From assembly GCA_964276145.1 (NCBI GenBank), contig CAXYDN010000001.1:13207-77206 (forward strand): a stretch of DNA of 64,000 nucleotides, given 5' to 3'. The translations under genes and the position numbers were made by a program. Positions 40,649 to 50,493 of the stretch are shown here, piece after piece (within the stretch, counting starts at the first letter, position 1; the number at the start of each line of letters is the position of its first letter). Below the pieces are notes generated by a model. The model saw only the letters and a list, made by a program, of their open reading frames with translations, ran no database searches and was not told the origin of the DNA. This stretch comes from SCGC-AAA076-P13 sp964276145 (GTDB lineage: Bacteria; Pseudomonadota; Gammaproteobacteria; Magnimaribacterales; D2472).

Positions 40649-41899
40649 ATGAAAAAAAATGCTCTTTATGCTCAATCAGGTGGAGTTACTGCAGTTATAA
40701 ATGCTACTGCAGGGGCATTAATTTTGGAGGCAAGAAAAAATAAAAATATTGGCAAGGTCTATGCAGCAAATAATGGAATATTAGGAGTATTAAGAGAAGA
40801 GCTGATAGATACCTCAAAAGAATCACTTTCTGCAATAGAATCGTTAAGCTATAGGCCTGGGGGTGTTTTTGGATCATGTAGATTTAAGCTTAAAGACCTT
40901 GAAGCTAATGAAGCAGAATATAAGAGGCTGATTGAAGTTTTTAAAGCTCATAATATTGGTTACTTTTTTTATAATGGTGGTAACGATTCTGCCGATACAG
41001 CATTTAAAGTTTCTCAGATAGGGAAAAAACTTAATTATCCAATTCAATGCATTGCGATTCCTAAAACCGTAGATAATGATTTGGTTTTAACAGATTGCTG
41101 TCCTGGTTTTGGATCTGCAGCAAAATATATTGCAACCTCTACAATGGAAGCCTCCTTGGATGTTCAATCTATGTCAGAGACTTCAACTAAGGTATTTATT
41201 TTAGAGGTTATGGGAAGGCATGCAGGTTGGATGGCTGCCTCATCAGCTTTGGCTAGAACCAATAAGGAAGATGCTCCTCATGTCATTTTGTTGCCCGAAA
41301 CTATTTTTAATCAAAAAGAGTTTTTATCCTTGGTTAAAAATAATGTGAATAAGCATGGATATTGCGTTGTTGTTGTATCTGAAGGAGTAAAGAATAGCAA
41401 AGGTAAATTTTTAGCAGAATCAGATAAAAAAGATGCCTTTGGTCATTCTCAACTTGGTGGCGTAGCGCCATTTATCTCCAATCTAATTAATAATAAATTA
41501 AAACTTAAGAATCATTGGGCTGTAGCGGATTATCTTCAAAGAAGTGCAAGGCATATTGCATCAAGAGTTGACCTCGAACATGCTCAAGCCGTGGGATCAT
41601 TTGCGATAAAATATGCTATGGCAGGCATGAATGGAGTAATGCCTATAATTGTAAGGAAGAAGGGATCAAAATATAAATGGGGTGTTGAGGCGGCTCCTTT
41701 GTCAAAAATTGCAAATTTAGAAAAAAAATTACCCAAGAGTTTTATATCTAAAAATGGTATGAACGTAACACAAAAAGCAATAGATTATTTAATGCCTCTG
41801 ATTCAGGGTGAATCGCATCCACCTTTCAAGAATGGCATCCCGCTTTTAAAAGCATTTAAACTTAAAAAGGTCGAAAAAAAATTACCGAATTGGAAATAA
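40649..41899 (+). CDS. 6-phosphofructokinase, pyrophosphate-dependent type
   Basis: This glycolytic enzyme interconverts fructose 6-phosphate and fructose 1,6-bisphosphate. Conserved blocks include YAQSGGVTAVINATAGA at the phosphoryl-donor site, YNGGNDSADTA, IPKTVDND and LEVMGRHAGWMAA. A lysine in PKTVDND, where ATP enzymes have glycine (PGTVDND), and GGNDS in place of GGDGS point to pyrophosphate as donor, which makes the step reversible. The length of 416 aa fits this branch. It stands alone, divergent from mpl. Confidence 0.88.
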   Translation: MKKNALYAQSGGVTAVINATAGALILEARKNKNIGKVYAANNGILGVLREELIDTSKESLSAIESLSYRPGGVFGSCRFKLKDLEANEAEYKRLIEVFKAHNIGYFFYNGGNDSADTAFKVSQIGKKLNYPIQCIAIPKTVDNDLVLTDCCPGFGSAAKYIATSTMEASLDVQSMSETSTKVFILEVMGRHAGWMAASSALARTNKEDAPHVILLPETIFNQKEFLSLVKNNVNKHGYCVVVVSEGVKNSKGKFLAESDKKDAFGHSQLGGVAPFISNLINNKLKLKNHWAVADYLQRSARHIASRVDLEHAQAVGSFAIKYAMAGMNGVMPIIVRKKGSKYKWGVEAAPLSKIANLEKKLPKSFISKNGMNVTQKAIDYLMPLIQGESHPPFKNGIPLLKAFKLKKVEKKLPNWK

Positions 41900-41903
41900 T
41901 GTC

Positions 41904-42380
41904 TTAAGCATTTAGAGTATCAATTATATTTGATACTTCCTCTTTTAAGACATTCTTGTCATCCTCGTTTAAAAAAGCTCCCACTTCAACGTCTTCACCT
42001 TTTGAACGAAAACTTAGTTTTAGTACTTTGTTGATATCTTTCGTAACATGGAAAGAAGTGAAAGTTCTAAACTCTTCCCAGCGATAATCAGCTTTATGAA
42101 TCCCCTTTTCAATCGTGACCTTGTCTTGAGAAATGAATATTTTTTCTCTTTTGCTGCTCCATTTAAAATTTAAATAGAAAGCAAAAATTAATATAGATAT
42201 TTCTAATCCTGCAAAGGGCAAAATTAAAGTTGCTCCAACAAAATAAAATACAGTAGCTATACCAAGACATATTAACGCAATGCTTAGTATAAAAAATATC
42301 CTATAATTACCTTTCAACGAGCTATTTGGCTGAATATGAATTGCGTATTTATCTTCGCTAATGTTTTGAACTGAAATCAA
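41904..42380 (-). CDS. DUF2244 family membrane protein
   Basis: This 158-aa protein matches DUF2244: PNSSLKGNYRIFFILSIALI, two adjacent hydrophobic helices (about residues 25-70) joined by GATLILPFAGLEI, then a cytoplasmic-looking domain with REKIFISQDKVTIEKG. Function is unknown. Its start codon lies only 15 nt from the divergent aminotransferase start, so its promoter must lie within that gene or a distal start is used. Confidence 0.8.
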   Translation of the reverse strand: MISVQNISEDKYAIHIQPNSSLKGNYRIFFILSIALICLGIATVFYFVGATLILPFAGLEISILIFAFYLNFKWSSKREKIFISQDKVTIEKGIHKADYRWEEFRTFTSFHVTKDINKVLKLSFRSKGEDVEVGAFLNEDDKNVLKEEVSNIIDTLNA

Positions 42381-42395
42381 GATACAATATATTAA

Positions 42396-43601
42396 ATGAA
42401 AAAAATTATTAAAGAATACTCCAATTATACGGTGCCTTTTTATGGTCCAGCAGAGTTTGTTGTAAAAAAAGCTAAAGGTTCAATAGTATGGGATGTTGAT
42501 AATAACAAATATATTGATTTCACAGCCGGCATAGCTGTAACAAATTTAGGTCATAGCAACGAGATATTAAGCAAGATTATGCAAAAGCAATCAAAAGAGC
42601 TATGGCATTTGTCTAATCTATATATCAACGAACCAGCAGTTAAGCTTGCAAAAAAACTTTGTCAAAAAACTTTTGCTGAAAAAGTTTTCTTTTGTAATTC
42701 TGGGGGTGAGTCTATCGAAGCTGCTGTTAAGACAGCAAGAAAATATACATCTGAAAAATTTAATAGAAATAAAAATGAGATAATTTCATTTTCAAGCTCT
42801 TTTCATGGGAGAACAATGCTGGGCATAGCCCTGGCTAAAGCTAAAAATCTAACGAATGGTTTTGCTCCTTTACCCAAGGGAATTAAGAACCACCCCTATA
42901 ACAATATAAAAGATCTTGATAGCTTATTCTCTAGTAAAACATCTGCAGTAATACTTGAGTTGGTTCAATGGCAATCTGGAATTACAAAAGCTAACCAAAA
43001 ATTTATTACTAAAATTAAACAGTTAGCTAAAAAGCATAATGCTTTAATCATTATCGATGAGGTTCAGTCTGGTATTGGAAGAACTGGTACTTTTTTTGCA
43101 TACGAGCAATTTAATATCACTCCAGATATTCTATGTTTCGCTAAAGGCATCGCGAATGGTTTTCCCCTTGGAGGTATTCTAACCTCAAATAAGATAGGCA
43201 ATGCCATGCATGTTGGTTCTCATGGGACTACTTTTGGGGGTGGCCCTATAGCATGTTCAATCGGAAATTCAGTGGTTGATATTATTTCTAAAAAAACATT
43301 TTTAAGAAAGGTTCAAAAGAAAGAAGATATTTTTTTAACTCAGCTTGATAAAATAAACCTTAAACATAATTATTTTAAAAGTATTTGTTCAGCTGGTTTA
43401 TGGATAAGTGTAGAGTTTGATCAGACAGCATCTATCTGTATTGATTCCTTAATAGGCAATGCACACAAAAAAGGTCTTATGATCTTAAAGGCAAATTCCA
43501 ACACAATAAGATTTTCACCAAGCCTAATAATTGAAGATGCTTTAATAACAAAAGGATTGAATATATTTAAAGAATCTATTCTTCAGACACAGAATCAGTA
43601 G
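42396..43601 (+). CDS. argD: acetylornithine/class III aminotransferase
   Basis: This PLP enzyme is a class III aminotransferase, most like acetylornithine aminotransferase of arginine synthesis. Key motifs are FFCNSGGESIEAAVKTARKY, SFHGRT, LIIIDEVQSGIGRTGTFFAY and the PLP lysine in CFAKGIANGFPLGG. The length of 401 aa is normal. Some residues near the substrate site differ from E. coli ArgD and no arginine genes are adjacent, so an ornithine, succinylornithine or other omega-amino substrate remains possible. Its end overlaps convergent parC by 26 nt. Confidence 0.82.
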   Translation: MKKIIKEYSNYTVPFYGPAEFVVKKAKGSIVWDVDNNKYIDFTAGIAVTNLGHSNEILSKIMQKQSKELWHLSNLYINEPAVKLAKKLCQKTFAEKVFFCNSGGESIEAAVKTARKYTSEKFNRNKNEIISFSSSFHGRTMLGIALAKAKNLTNGFAPLPKGIKNHPYNNIKDLDSLFSSKTSAVILELVQWQSGITKANQKFITKIKQLAKKHNALIIIDEVQSGIGRTGTFFAYEQFNITPDILCFAKGIANGFPLGGILTSNKIGNAMHVGSHGTTFGGGPIACSIGNSVVDIISKKTFLRKVQKKEDIFLTQLDKINLKHNYFKSICSAGLWISVEFDQTASICIDSLIGNAHKKGLMILKANSNTIRFSPSLIIEDALITKGLNIFKESILQTQNQ

Positions 43602-45837
43602 TTTCAACTTCTTCAATCATATTATCAACTTTTCTGTAACCTTGAGGAAGCATATTGCCCCTTTTGGCCCTCGAAGAAATATAATTTTCTAAATCTTTTA
43701 ATTTAAGAGTTAAAAACCTTTTTCCACTTTCTACTCTTAAAGAGCTCAAAGGAGATATTAGCTGCGCATGTGCCATATATTCTTCCTTAGCTACAAATTT
43801 AGGTGTTGGAATATTTATAATTTTATTCCCCTTACCTTTTGGGAGAACGGGCAATTCATTAATTTCAAAAATTAATAATCTACCGATATTAGATACGGCG
43901 GCAATATATACATGATCTTCACGAACTCTGAGCGCTTTTAAAAGCTGGGCTTCATTTGGTAACTTCATAAAGGCTTTCCCAGACTTTTTATTTGAAACCA
44001 TATTTTTAAACTCAGAAATATATCCATAGCCAGCAGTGTTCATAATCATATATTTATCATCATCATTGCCAATTAATGTGGATATAAATTTAACCCCTGA
44101 ATCAGCAGAAACTCTGCCAGAAATTGGGTCTCCCATACCTCTTGCTGATGGAAGTGAATGACTTGGTAATGAATAAGCTTTTCCACTAGAGTCTAAAAAA
44201 ACCGAAAGTTGATTACTCTTACCTCTGCAAAAATCTTGAAGCTTATCCTCACCTCTATAGGATAAAGAACTTGGATCTATTTCATGGCCTTTTGCACTTC
44301 TGATCCAGCCAGCCTCAGATAAGACAACAGTAATTGATTCTGTTACAAGTGTTTCTTCCTCTGAGAATACTTTTGCTTCTGATGATTCTTTAATTGGTGA
44401 TTTTCTATCTTCTCCAAATTCATCTTTTATTTCTAGGAGTTCATTTTTAATTAAAGTTTTTAATCTTGTTTTAGACCCAAGAATTTTTTCAATTTCATTT
44501 TGTTCTTCTAATAAAGTATCTCTCTCTTGTTCTAATTTAATTTGTTCAAGCTTTGCTAGTTGTCTTAATCTGATCTCAAGAATAGCATTAGCTTGAATAT
44601 CAGATAATTTGAAAGCTTTTATAATTTCTTTTTTTGGCTCATCTGATTCACGTATAATCTTTATTACTTTATCTAAATCTAAATAAACTATTAAAAGTCC
44701 TTCCAGTATATGAAGCCTGTCATTTACCTGATCAAGTCTATGCTCTAGTTTTCTTGTTACTGTATTTTTTCTAAAGACAAGCCATTCTTTTATTAATTCA
44801 ACCAAAGTGAATACTTTTGGGCCTCCTTTAAGAGAAATAAGATTCATATTAGCTCTATAATTCTTTTGAAGATCTGTGGATGCAAATAAATGATTCATCA
44901 CATCTTGAGCATTAACTCTATTTGATTTCAAAGTAATAACTAAGCGCACTGGCTCTTTATGATCGCCTTCATCTGCCAAATCTATGACCATTGGAATTTT
45001 CTTTTTAAGCATTTGATCAGCTATTTGCTCTAGTATTTTTGATCCGGATGCTTGATATGGCAAAGCGTTAATAATGATCTCATTTTTTTCTTGCACCCAA
45101 TGTGCTTGTGCTTTAAAACCACCCCTTCCAGTTGAATAGATTTCTAAAAGCTCTTCAGAACTTGCGATTATTGGCGCCTCGTTTGAAAAATCTGGTCCTT
45201 TGATTATCTTTGTTAGATCTTTTAGTTCGGCCTTGGGATTTTCGAGAGTATAGATAGTTGCATCTATGACTTCGTTGATATTATGAGAAGGTATATCTGT
45301 CGCCATTCCAACAGCAATTCCCGATGTACCATTAAGTAAAATTGATGGGAGTTTTGCGGGAAATATTACTGGCTCAAGCAAAGAGCCATCAAAATTGGGC
45401 TGCCAATCAACAGTGCCTGATTTCAATTCAGATATAAGTAAATCTGCAAACTTTGTTAATTTTGATTCTGTGTACCTCATCGCAGCAAATGACTTTGGAT
45501 CATCTTGCGAGCCCCAGTTACCCTGCCCATCAACTAAAGGATATTTAAAAGAAAAGTTCTGAGCCATTAAAACCATGGCTTCATATGCAGCGCTATCTCC
45601 ATGCGGATGAAATTTACCAATTACATCACCAACTGTCCTAGCAGATTTTTTATATTTTGATCCAGCATCAAGGCCCAACTCTGACATTGCATATAAAATT
45701 CGTCTTTGAACTGGCTTTAGGCCATCTCCAATATTTGGAAGCGCTCTATCTAAAATTACATACATAGCGTAATTTAAATACGATTCTTCTGCATACTGCT
45801 TAAGGCTTATTGAGTTTGTTTGATCTTGCTCTTTCAT
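43576..45837 (-). CDS. parC: DNA topoisomerase IV subunit A
   Basis: ParC cuts and rejoins DNA to separate daughter chromosomes. I start it at ATG 45837, which gives MKEQDQTNSISLKQYAEESY and leaves 2 nt after the parE stop; an upstream frame extension would overlap parE. The active-site tyrosine is Y122 in AAMRYTESKL. The quinolone-determining region HPHGDSAAYEAM keeps wild-type S82 and E86. The C-terminal blades are shortened but recognisable. The length of 753 aa and direct linkage to parE support ParC over GyrA. Confidence 0.95.
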   Translation of the reverse strand: MKEQDQTNSISLKQYAEESYLNYAMYVILDRALPNIGDGLKPVQRRILYAMSELGLDAGSKYKKSARTVGDVIGKFHPHGDSAAYEAMVLMAQNFSFKYPLVDGQGNWGSQDDPKSFAAMRYTESKLTKFADLLISELKSGTVDWQPNFDGSLLEPVIFPAKLPSILLNGTSGIAVGMATDIPSHNINEVIDATIYTLENPKAELKDLTKIIKGPDFSNEAPIIASSEELLEIYSTGRGGFKAQAHWVQEKNEIIINALPYQASGSKILEQIADQMLKKKIPMVIDLADEGDHKEPVRLVITLKSNRVNAQDVMNHLFASTDLQKNYRANMNLISLKGGPKVFTLVELIKEWLVFRKNTVTRKLEHRLDQVNDRLHILEGLLIVYLDLDKVIKIIRESDEPKKEIIKAFKLSDIQANAILEIRLRQLAKLEQIKLEQERDTLLEEQNEIEKILGSKTRLKTLIKNELLEIKDEFGEDRKSPIKESSEAKVFSEEETLVTESITVVLSEAGWIRSAKGHEIDPSSLSYRGEDKLQDFCRGKSNQLSVFLDSSGKAYSLPSHSLPSARGMGDPISGRVSADSGVKFISTLIGNDDDKYMIMNTAGYGYISEFKNMVSNKKSGKAFMKLPNEAQLLKALRVREDHVYIAAVSNIGRLLIFEINELPVLPKGKGNKIINIPTPKFVAKEEYMAHAQLISPLSSLRVESGKRFLTLKLKDLENYISSRAKRGNMLPQGYRKVDNMIEEVETTDSVSEE

Positions 45838-45839
45838 AA

Positions 45840-47735
45840 TTATATTTTTGCTAGGGATCCTTTCTTCTCTAACCATTCTTTTCTAGCTGGGGCATTCTTT
45901 TTTGACAAAAGCAGGTCCATCATAGAATTTGCGTTGTCACTTGGACTTATTGATAGTTGAACAAGCTGCCTCGTAGCTGGATCCATTACAGTTTCTCTTA
46001 ACTGAGAGGGATTCATTTCACCTAAGCCTTTAAATCTTTGAATATTAATCTTTGATTTGCCTTTTTTACCTTTAAAGGTTGAGACTATTTCTTCTCTTTG
46101 TTTATCATCCAGGGCATATAAAACATCTTTTCCACAATCGATTCTATAAAGTGGAGGCATAGAGATATAAATTCTGCCTTCTTGAACTAGAGGCTTATAG
46201 TGTCTTAAAAAAAGAGCACATAATAATGTTGCTATATGAAGGCCATCTGAATCAGCGTCAGCAAGAATACAGATTTTCCCATATCTTAGTGAAGATAAAT
46301 CGCTATTACCTGGAAGTACTCCTATTGCTGTAGATAAATTCTTTATTTCTTGAGACTTAATAATCTCAGAGCTTTCTAAATCCCATGTATTTAAAATCTT
46401 TCCTCTCAGGGGCATTATCGCCTGGAAAGATCTTTCTCTAGCCTGCTTTGCTGATCCTCCAGCAGAGTCTCCCTCAACAAGGAATAGCTCGGTTTCATTT
46501 AAATCTTGGCTATTACAATCAGAAAGCTTTCCTGGCAAAGCCGGACCTTTAAAGGTCTTTTTCCTTTCTACAATATTAGATACTTTGGCTCTTGTTTGAG
46601 CGGAAATAATAGCAAGCTCTGCAATTTTTTCGCCCTCTTCAGTGTGGGTGTTTAGCCATATACTAAAAGTATCCTTGGTGGTGCTTGAAACAAATGACAT
46701 GTGGTCCTTTGAATCTAGTCTCTCTTTGGTTTGCCCAGCAAATTGTGGATTTTGAAGCTTTGATGAAACTATAAAAATAGCACTATTAATCACATCGTCC
46801 GCATTAATCTTTAAACCTTTTGGTAATAAATTTCTATAATCACAAAATTCTTTAATTGAATCGAGAAGACCTGATTTAAAACCATTCAAATGAGAGCCGC
46901 CTTGAGGGGTTGGAATGAGGTTTACATATGTTTCATCCAATTTATTTTTTAAGATTCTTTGTGACCAATTAATTGCAAACTCTAGTTCCTGAATATCTCC
47001 CTTTTTCGAACATACTATTGAGTCTTCTAAAACTAGCTCTGAACCTTCAGAAGACTCTACTAAATAACTCTTTAATCCATCTTCAAAATACCATTTTTCT
47101 TTATCGTTAGATTTTTTTTCATTGTTGAACTCTATTGTTAAACCAGGACACAAAACAGCTTTTGCTTTTAGCAAATGTTTTAATGTTTTTATTTGGACTT
47201 CAATGTTTTCAAAATATTCTGGATTTGGTTTAAAAGTTATAGATGTCCCAGTATTTCTGAGTCCAACATCCCCTACCTCTTTGAGCTCACTAACCTTGTC
47301 ACCATTACTGAAAGTGATTTGGTGTTCTTTAGAATCTCTTTTAACTCTAACTTCAAGACTTTGTGATAAGGCATTGACTACAGAAACCCCAACTCCATGA
47401 AGACCTCCTGAAAAATTATAGTCATCTCCTGAGAATTTAGCACCAGCATGGAGCTTGCATAATATTAGCTCTACACCACTTACTTTATGCTCAGGATGGA
47501 TGTCTACTGGCATACCTCTTCCATCATCACTAACTCTAATATTTCCATCTTTCAATACAGCTATTTTTATATTTGAACAGTGGCCAGATAATGCTTCATC
47601 AACTGAATTATCAAGAACTTCTTGTATTAAGTGATTTGGATTAGACGTGTCTGTATACATCCCAGGTCTTTTTTTAACTGGGTCTAGGCCTGATAAAACC
47701 TCGATTGCTTCTGCATCATATGAATTTTTAGCCAA
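45840..47735 (-). CDS. parE: DNA topoisomerase IV subunit B
   Basis: ParE is the ATPase subunit of topoisomerase IV. It shows the GHKL ATP site (VLDNSVDEALSGH, VSDDGRGMPVDIHPEH, GGLHGVGVSVVNALS), the transducer domain, and the TOPRIM part LVEGDSAGGSAKQARER with ADADSDGLHI. The length of 631 aa and the parE-parC order fit. The 131-nt gap upstream to the divergent tolC gene carries the tolC operator-like palindrome. Confidence 0.95.
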   Translation of the reverse strand: MAKNSYDAEAIEVLSGLDPVKKRPGMYTDTSNPNHLIQEVLDNSVDEALSGHCSNIKIAVLKDGNIRVSDDGRGMPVDIHPEHKVSGVELILCKLHAGAKFSGDDYNFSGGLHGVGVSVVNALSQSLEVRVKRDSKEHQITFSNGDKVSELKEVGDVGLRNTGTSITFKPNPEYFENIEVQIKTLKHLLKAKAVLCPGLTIEFNNEKKSNDKEKWYFEDGLKSYLVESSEGSELVLEDSIVCSKKGDIQELEFAINWSQRILKNKLDETYVNLIPTPQGGSHLNGFKSGLLDSIKEFCDYRNLLPKGLKINADDVINSAIFIVSSKLQNPQFAGQTKERLDSKDHMSFVSSTTKDTFSIWLNTHTEEGEKIAELAIISAQTRAKVSNIVERKKTFKGPALPGKLSDCNSQDLNETELFLVEGDSAGGSAKQARERSFQAIMPLRGKILNTWDLESSEIIKSQEIKNLSTAIGVLPGNSDLSSLRYGKICILADADSDGLHIATLLCALFLRHYKPLVQEGRIYISMPPLYRIDCGKDVLYALDDKQREEIVSTFKGKKGKSKINIQRFKGLGEMNPSQLRETVMDPATRQLVQLSISPSDNANSMMDLLLSKKNAPARKEWLEKKGSLAKI

Positions 47736-47825
47736 TTTAAGAAGCCTTTATTATTTATTGAACTTATGTAAGATATTCTACTCTAAGAAATATTAAAAAA
47801 ATTATAAAATATAAAAAATTAAAGA

Positions 47826-47842
47826 TGTTTACACTGTAAACA
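47826..47842. promoter_or_regulatory. candidate TetR operator upstream of tolC (perfect dyad)
   Basis: TGTTTACACTGTAAACA is a perfect 8-1-8 palindrome ending 24 nt before the tolC start. It is the dyad-symmetric version of the two sites between the TetR gene and the RND adaptor gene (14202 and 14231). This links tolC to the pump regulator; binding is inferred from sequence. Confidence 0.7.
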
Positions 47843-47866
47843 TTAATATTGAGTTAAAATAATATT

Positions 47867-49198
47867 ATGAACAACTTTACCAAGCCATTATTAATACTTT
47901 TTTTAATATCTTTAAATCTTAATTCAGAGAATTTATTAGATATCTATAATGAAGCTTTAAAAAATGATCCAACATTTAAATCAGCAGAATATTCATATTT
48001 GGCTGACAAAGAGCTTGTTGTTCAAGGAAGAGCCGCATTACTTCCAAGCCTTACTTTAAGTGGATCAACTAATTGGAATGAATACTATCAAGACAAGCAA
48101 CTTCAACAAGAATATAACTCATTTTCAAGCTCAGCTAGGTTGTCGCAGCCTTTATTTAGATTAGATTCATGGTTTCAATACAAACAATCTAAATCTCTTA
48201 CAAATGCAGCTGAAGCAGAGTTTGCTTTTGAACAACAAAACCTTTTGGTTAGAACTGCAGAGCTATATTTTGGAGTTTTAAGAGCTATAGATAATTTAAA
48301 TGCTGCTATATCTGAAGAAAAAGCTATTAAAAAACAACTTGATCAGGCACAACAAAGATTTGAAGTTGGGCTATCTGCAATTACAGGAGTTCAAGAAGCA
48401 CAACTTGCATATGATCTTAGTAAAGCGTCAAGAATAAGCATTGAAGGAAGATTATTTTCAGCGCGAGAGGCTTTAAATGCTCTCATTGGAAGAGAGATAT
48501 TTAGTCTTGATGAATTGGGCGAGGGGTTGCTTGTTGAAGTTCCAACACCCACCTCAAAGGAACAATGGGTAGATCTTGCTTTAGAAAACAATTACCAGTT
48601 AAAAGCGGCCTATCTAAGAAAAGATGCAGCAAAAAATAATGCTAGAAGCTCTGCTTCAAATCATTTGCCAAAGATTGATATTGTTGGTTCAAAATCAGAG
48701 TCTGAAACAAATCAATTTAACTATGAAGGGTTTAATATCAATGGCCAAGGCATACCTGTCCCAGAAGTCACGGGTCGAAGAAACTTTGCTATCCAATTCA
48801 GTATGCCCATTTTTCAAGGAGGTGCAGTTAACTCCAGAAGAAAGCAGGCATATTCTCAATATGAGAGAACTAATGAGAACACCCTCTTTACTCAAAGACG
48901 AATTATTCAAGAAGTAAGATCAGAGTTTTCAAATGTTATTACGCTTGTTGCTAACGTAACAGCACAAAAGCAAGCAGTTATTTCTGCAACTAGTGCTCTA
49001 GAGGCAACTCAAGTTGGTTACAAGGTGGGTACGAGAAACGTAGTTGATCTTTTACAGGCTGAAAAGAATCTTTATTCTGCAGAAAAAAATCTAGCAAACG
49101 CTAAATATGATTATATTTTATCAAATCTTAAGTTGGCTCTAGCTTCTGGAACAATTACACCAGGAGATCTTGTGAGAATTAATAGCTTATTAAAATAA
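47867..49198 (+). CDS. tolC: TolC family outer-membrane channel
   Basis: TolC forms the trimeric outer-membrane exit duct of tripartite pumps and type I secretion systems. The 443-aa protein has a signal peptide (about residues 1-20), then ENLLDIYNEALKNDPTFKSAEY, typical of the family, and two internally repeated helical-plus-strand halves with AQQRFEVGLSAITGVQEAQ in the first and GTRNVVDLLQAEKNLYSAE in the second. It is unlinked to a pump but shares an operator-like motif with the RND operon at 10130-14175. mutM follows 6 nt later. Confidence 0.94.
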   Translation: MNNFTKPLLILFLISLNLNSENLLDIYNEALKNDPTFKSAEYSYLADKELVVQGRAALLPSLTLSGSTNWNEYYQDKQLQQEYNSFSSSARLSQPLFRLDSWFQYKQSKSLTNAAEAEFAFEQQNLLVRTAELYFGVLRAIDNLNAAISEEKAIKKQLDQAQQRFEVGLSAITGVQEAQLAYDLSKASRISIEGRLFSAREALNALIGREIFSLDELGEGLLVEVPTPTSKEQWVDLALENNYQLKAAYLRKDAAKNNARSSASNHLPKIDIVGSKSESETNQFNYEGFNINGQGIPVPEVTGRRNFAIQFSMPIFQGGAVNSRRKQAYSQYERTNENTLFTQRRIIQEVRSEFSNVITLVANVTAQKQAVISATSALEATQVGYKVGTRNVVDLLQAEKNLYSAEKNLANAKYDYILSNLKLALASGTITPGDLVRINSLLK

Positions 49199-49204
49199 TA
49201 TCTT

Positions 49205-50014
49205 ATGCCCGAACTTCCAGAGGTTGAGACAACTCTCAGGGCGATTGAGAAATTTAAAAATCAACGCCTATCCAATATTAAGGTTCATAATAGAAACCTA
49301 AGATGGAAGGTAGATAAAGATCTTGAAATAAATTCAAAAAATCAAATCATTAAGAACCTTCGTAGAAGAGCGAAATACATAATATTTGATTTAGATAAGT
49401 GCTCAATCATTCTTCATTTAGGTATGTCTGGCAGCCTTAGGATAGCTAGTAATGATGATAATTATTTCTTAAAACATGACCATATAGAATTTCTCTTTGA
49501 GAATGAAAAAATAATATATAACGATCCAAGAAGATTTGGATCTATTCATCTAACAGATGATATTGATAAACATAGATTAATAAATCATCTTGGACCAGAA
49601 CCGCTATCAAAAGATTTTAATTCAAAATACCTTCTTGCTTTGTGCTCAAGGTCTAAGACAAACATTAAAACTTTGTTAATGAATCAAAAAAATGTTGTTG
49701 GTATAGGAAATATATATGCTTCAGAAACTCTTTATCTTTCCAAGATTAATCCTTTAAAAGATTCTAGTAAATTAACCATTGATGATTGTAAAAAAGTGGT
49801 TAGTTCGTCTAAAAAAATCTTGAATGCAGCTATCAAAGTTGGTGGAACAACTTTAAAAGACTTCTATTCAGCAGATGGAAGTCCTGGCTATTTTAAATTT
49901 AGGTTGAATGTATATGGGAGAGAAAGCTTGGATTGTAAAAAATGTAAAACAAAGATTACAAAAACAAATATTAATCAAAGAGCTACCTACTATTGCTCTT
50001 CTTGCCAGAGCTAA
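49205..50014 (+). CDS. mutM: formamidopyrimidine-DNA glycosylase
   Basis: This base-excision repair enzyme removes 8-oxoguanine and formamidopyrimidines. After Met it begins PELPEVETTLRAI, with the catalytic Pro and Glu, has the conserved DPRRFGSI, NQKNVVGIGNIYASE with the helix-two-turn-helix, and ends in a zinc finger (CKKCKTK...YYCSSCQ, four cysteines). The length of 269 aa is normal. It follows tolC by 6 nt and ends with a 4-nt overlap into convergent coaD. Confidence 0.96.
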   Translation: MPELPEVETTLRAIEKFKNQRLSNIKVHNRNLRWKVDKDLEINSKNQIIKNLRRRAKYIIFDLDKCSIILHLGMSGSLRIASNDDNYFLKHDHIEFLFENEKIIYNDPRRFGSIHLTDDIDKHRLINHLGPEPLSKDFNSKYLLALCSRSKTNIKTLLMNQKNVVGIGNIYASETLYLSKINPLKDSSKLTIDDCKKVVSSSKKILNAAIKVGGTTLKDFYSADGSPGYFKFRLNVYGRESLDCKKCKTKITKTNINQRATYYCSSCQS

Positions 50015-50493
50015 GTATCTAGTTTTGCTCGCAGTGCTTGTTCTACAGTCGGGTGAACGAATTTTGAGATATCGCCTTTTAAATCTGAAATTTCTTTAAT
50101 TAAGCTAGATGAAACATAAATCAAGCTTTCTTTAGGGGTAAGAAATATACTTTCGATATCCGGTGCTAAAGATCTATTCATAGTTGCAAGTTGAAACTCA
50201 TACTCAAAATCAGAAACAGCTCTTAGACCTCTAATAATTGCACACGCACCATAATCTTTTGCTAAATCAACAGTTAGTTTTCTGGGGAACCCAACAACTT
50301 CAACCTTTTCGTTACTCTCATAAATCGAAGTAGCTAAATTTATTCTATCTTCAAGGGAGAACATTGGATTTTTTAATTCGCTCTTAGCTATTGCAACTAC
50401 AACCTTATCAAACAGACCGCAGCCTCTATCAATAATATCCATATGACCATAGGTGATAGGATCAAATGAACCTGGATATATTGCTACTCTCAT
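50011..50493 (-). CDS. coaD: phosphopantetheine adenylyltransferase
   Basis: CoaD adenylylates 4'-phosphopantetheine in coenzyme A synthesis. It has the nucleotidyltransferase motif YPGSFDPITYGHMDII near the N-terminus, IIRGLRAVSDFEYEFQLATM in the middle, and the typical SSSLIKEIS block. I start it at ATG 50493 (MRVAIYPG), matching the family; an ATG two codons upstream is possible. The length is 160 aa. It is divergent from the proteorhodopsin promoter region. Confidence 0.95.
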   Translation of the reverse strand: MRVAIYPGSFDPITYGHMDIIDRGCGLFDKVVVAIAKSELKNPMFSLEDRINLATSIYESNEKVEVVGFPRKLTVDLAKDYGACAIIRGLRAVSDFEYEFQLATMNRSLAPDIESIFLTPKESLIYVSSSLIKEISDLKGDISKFVHPTVEQALRAKLDT

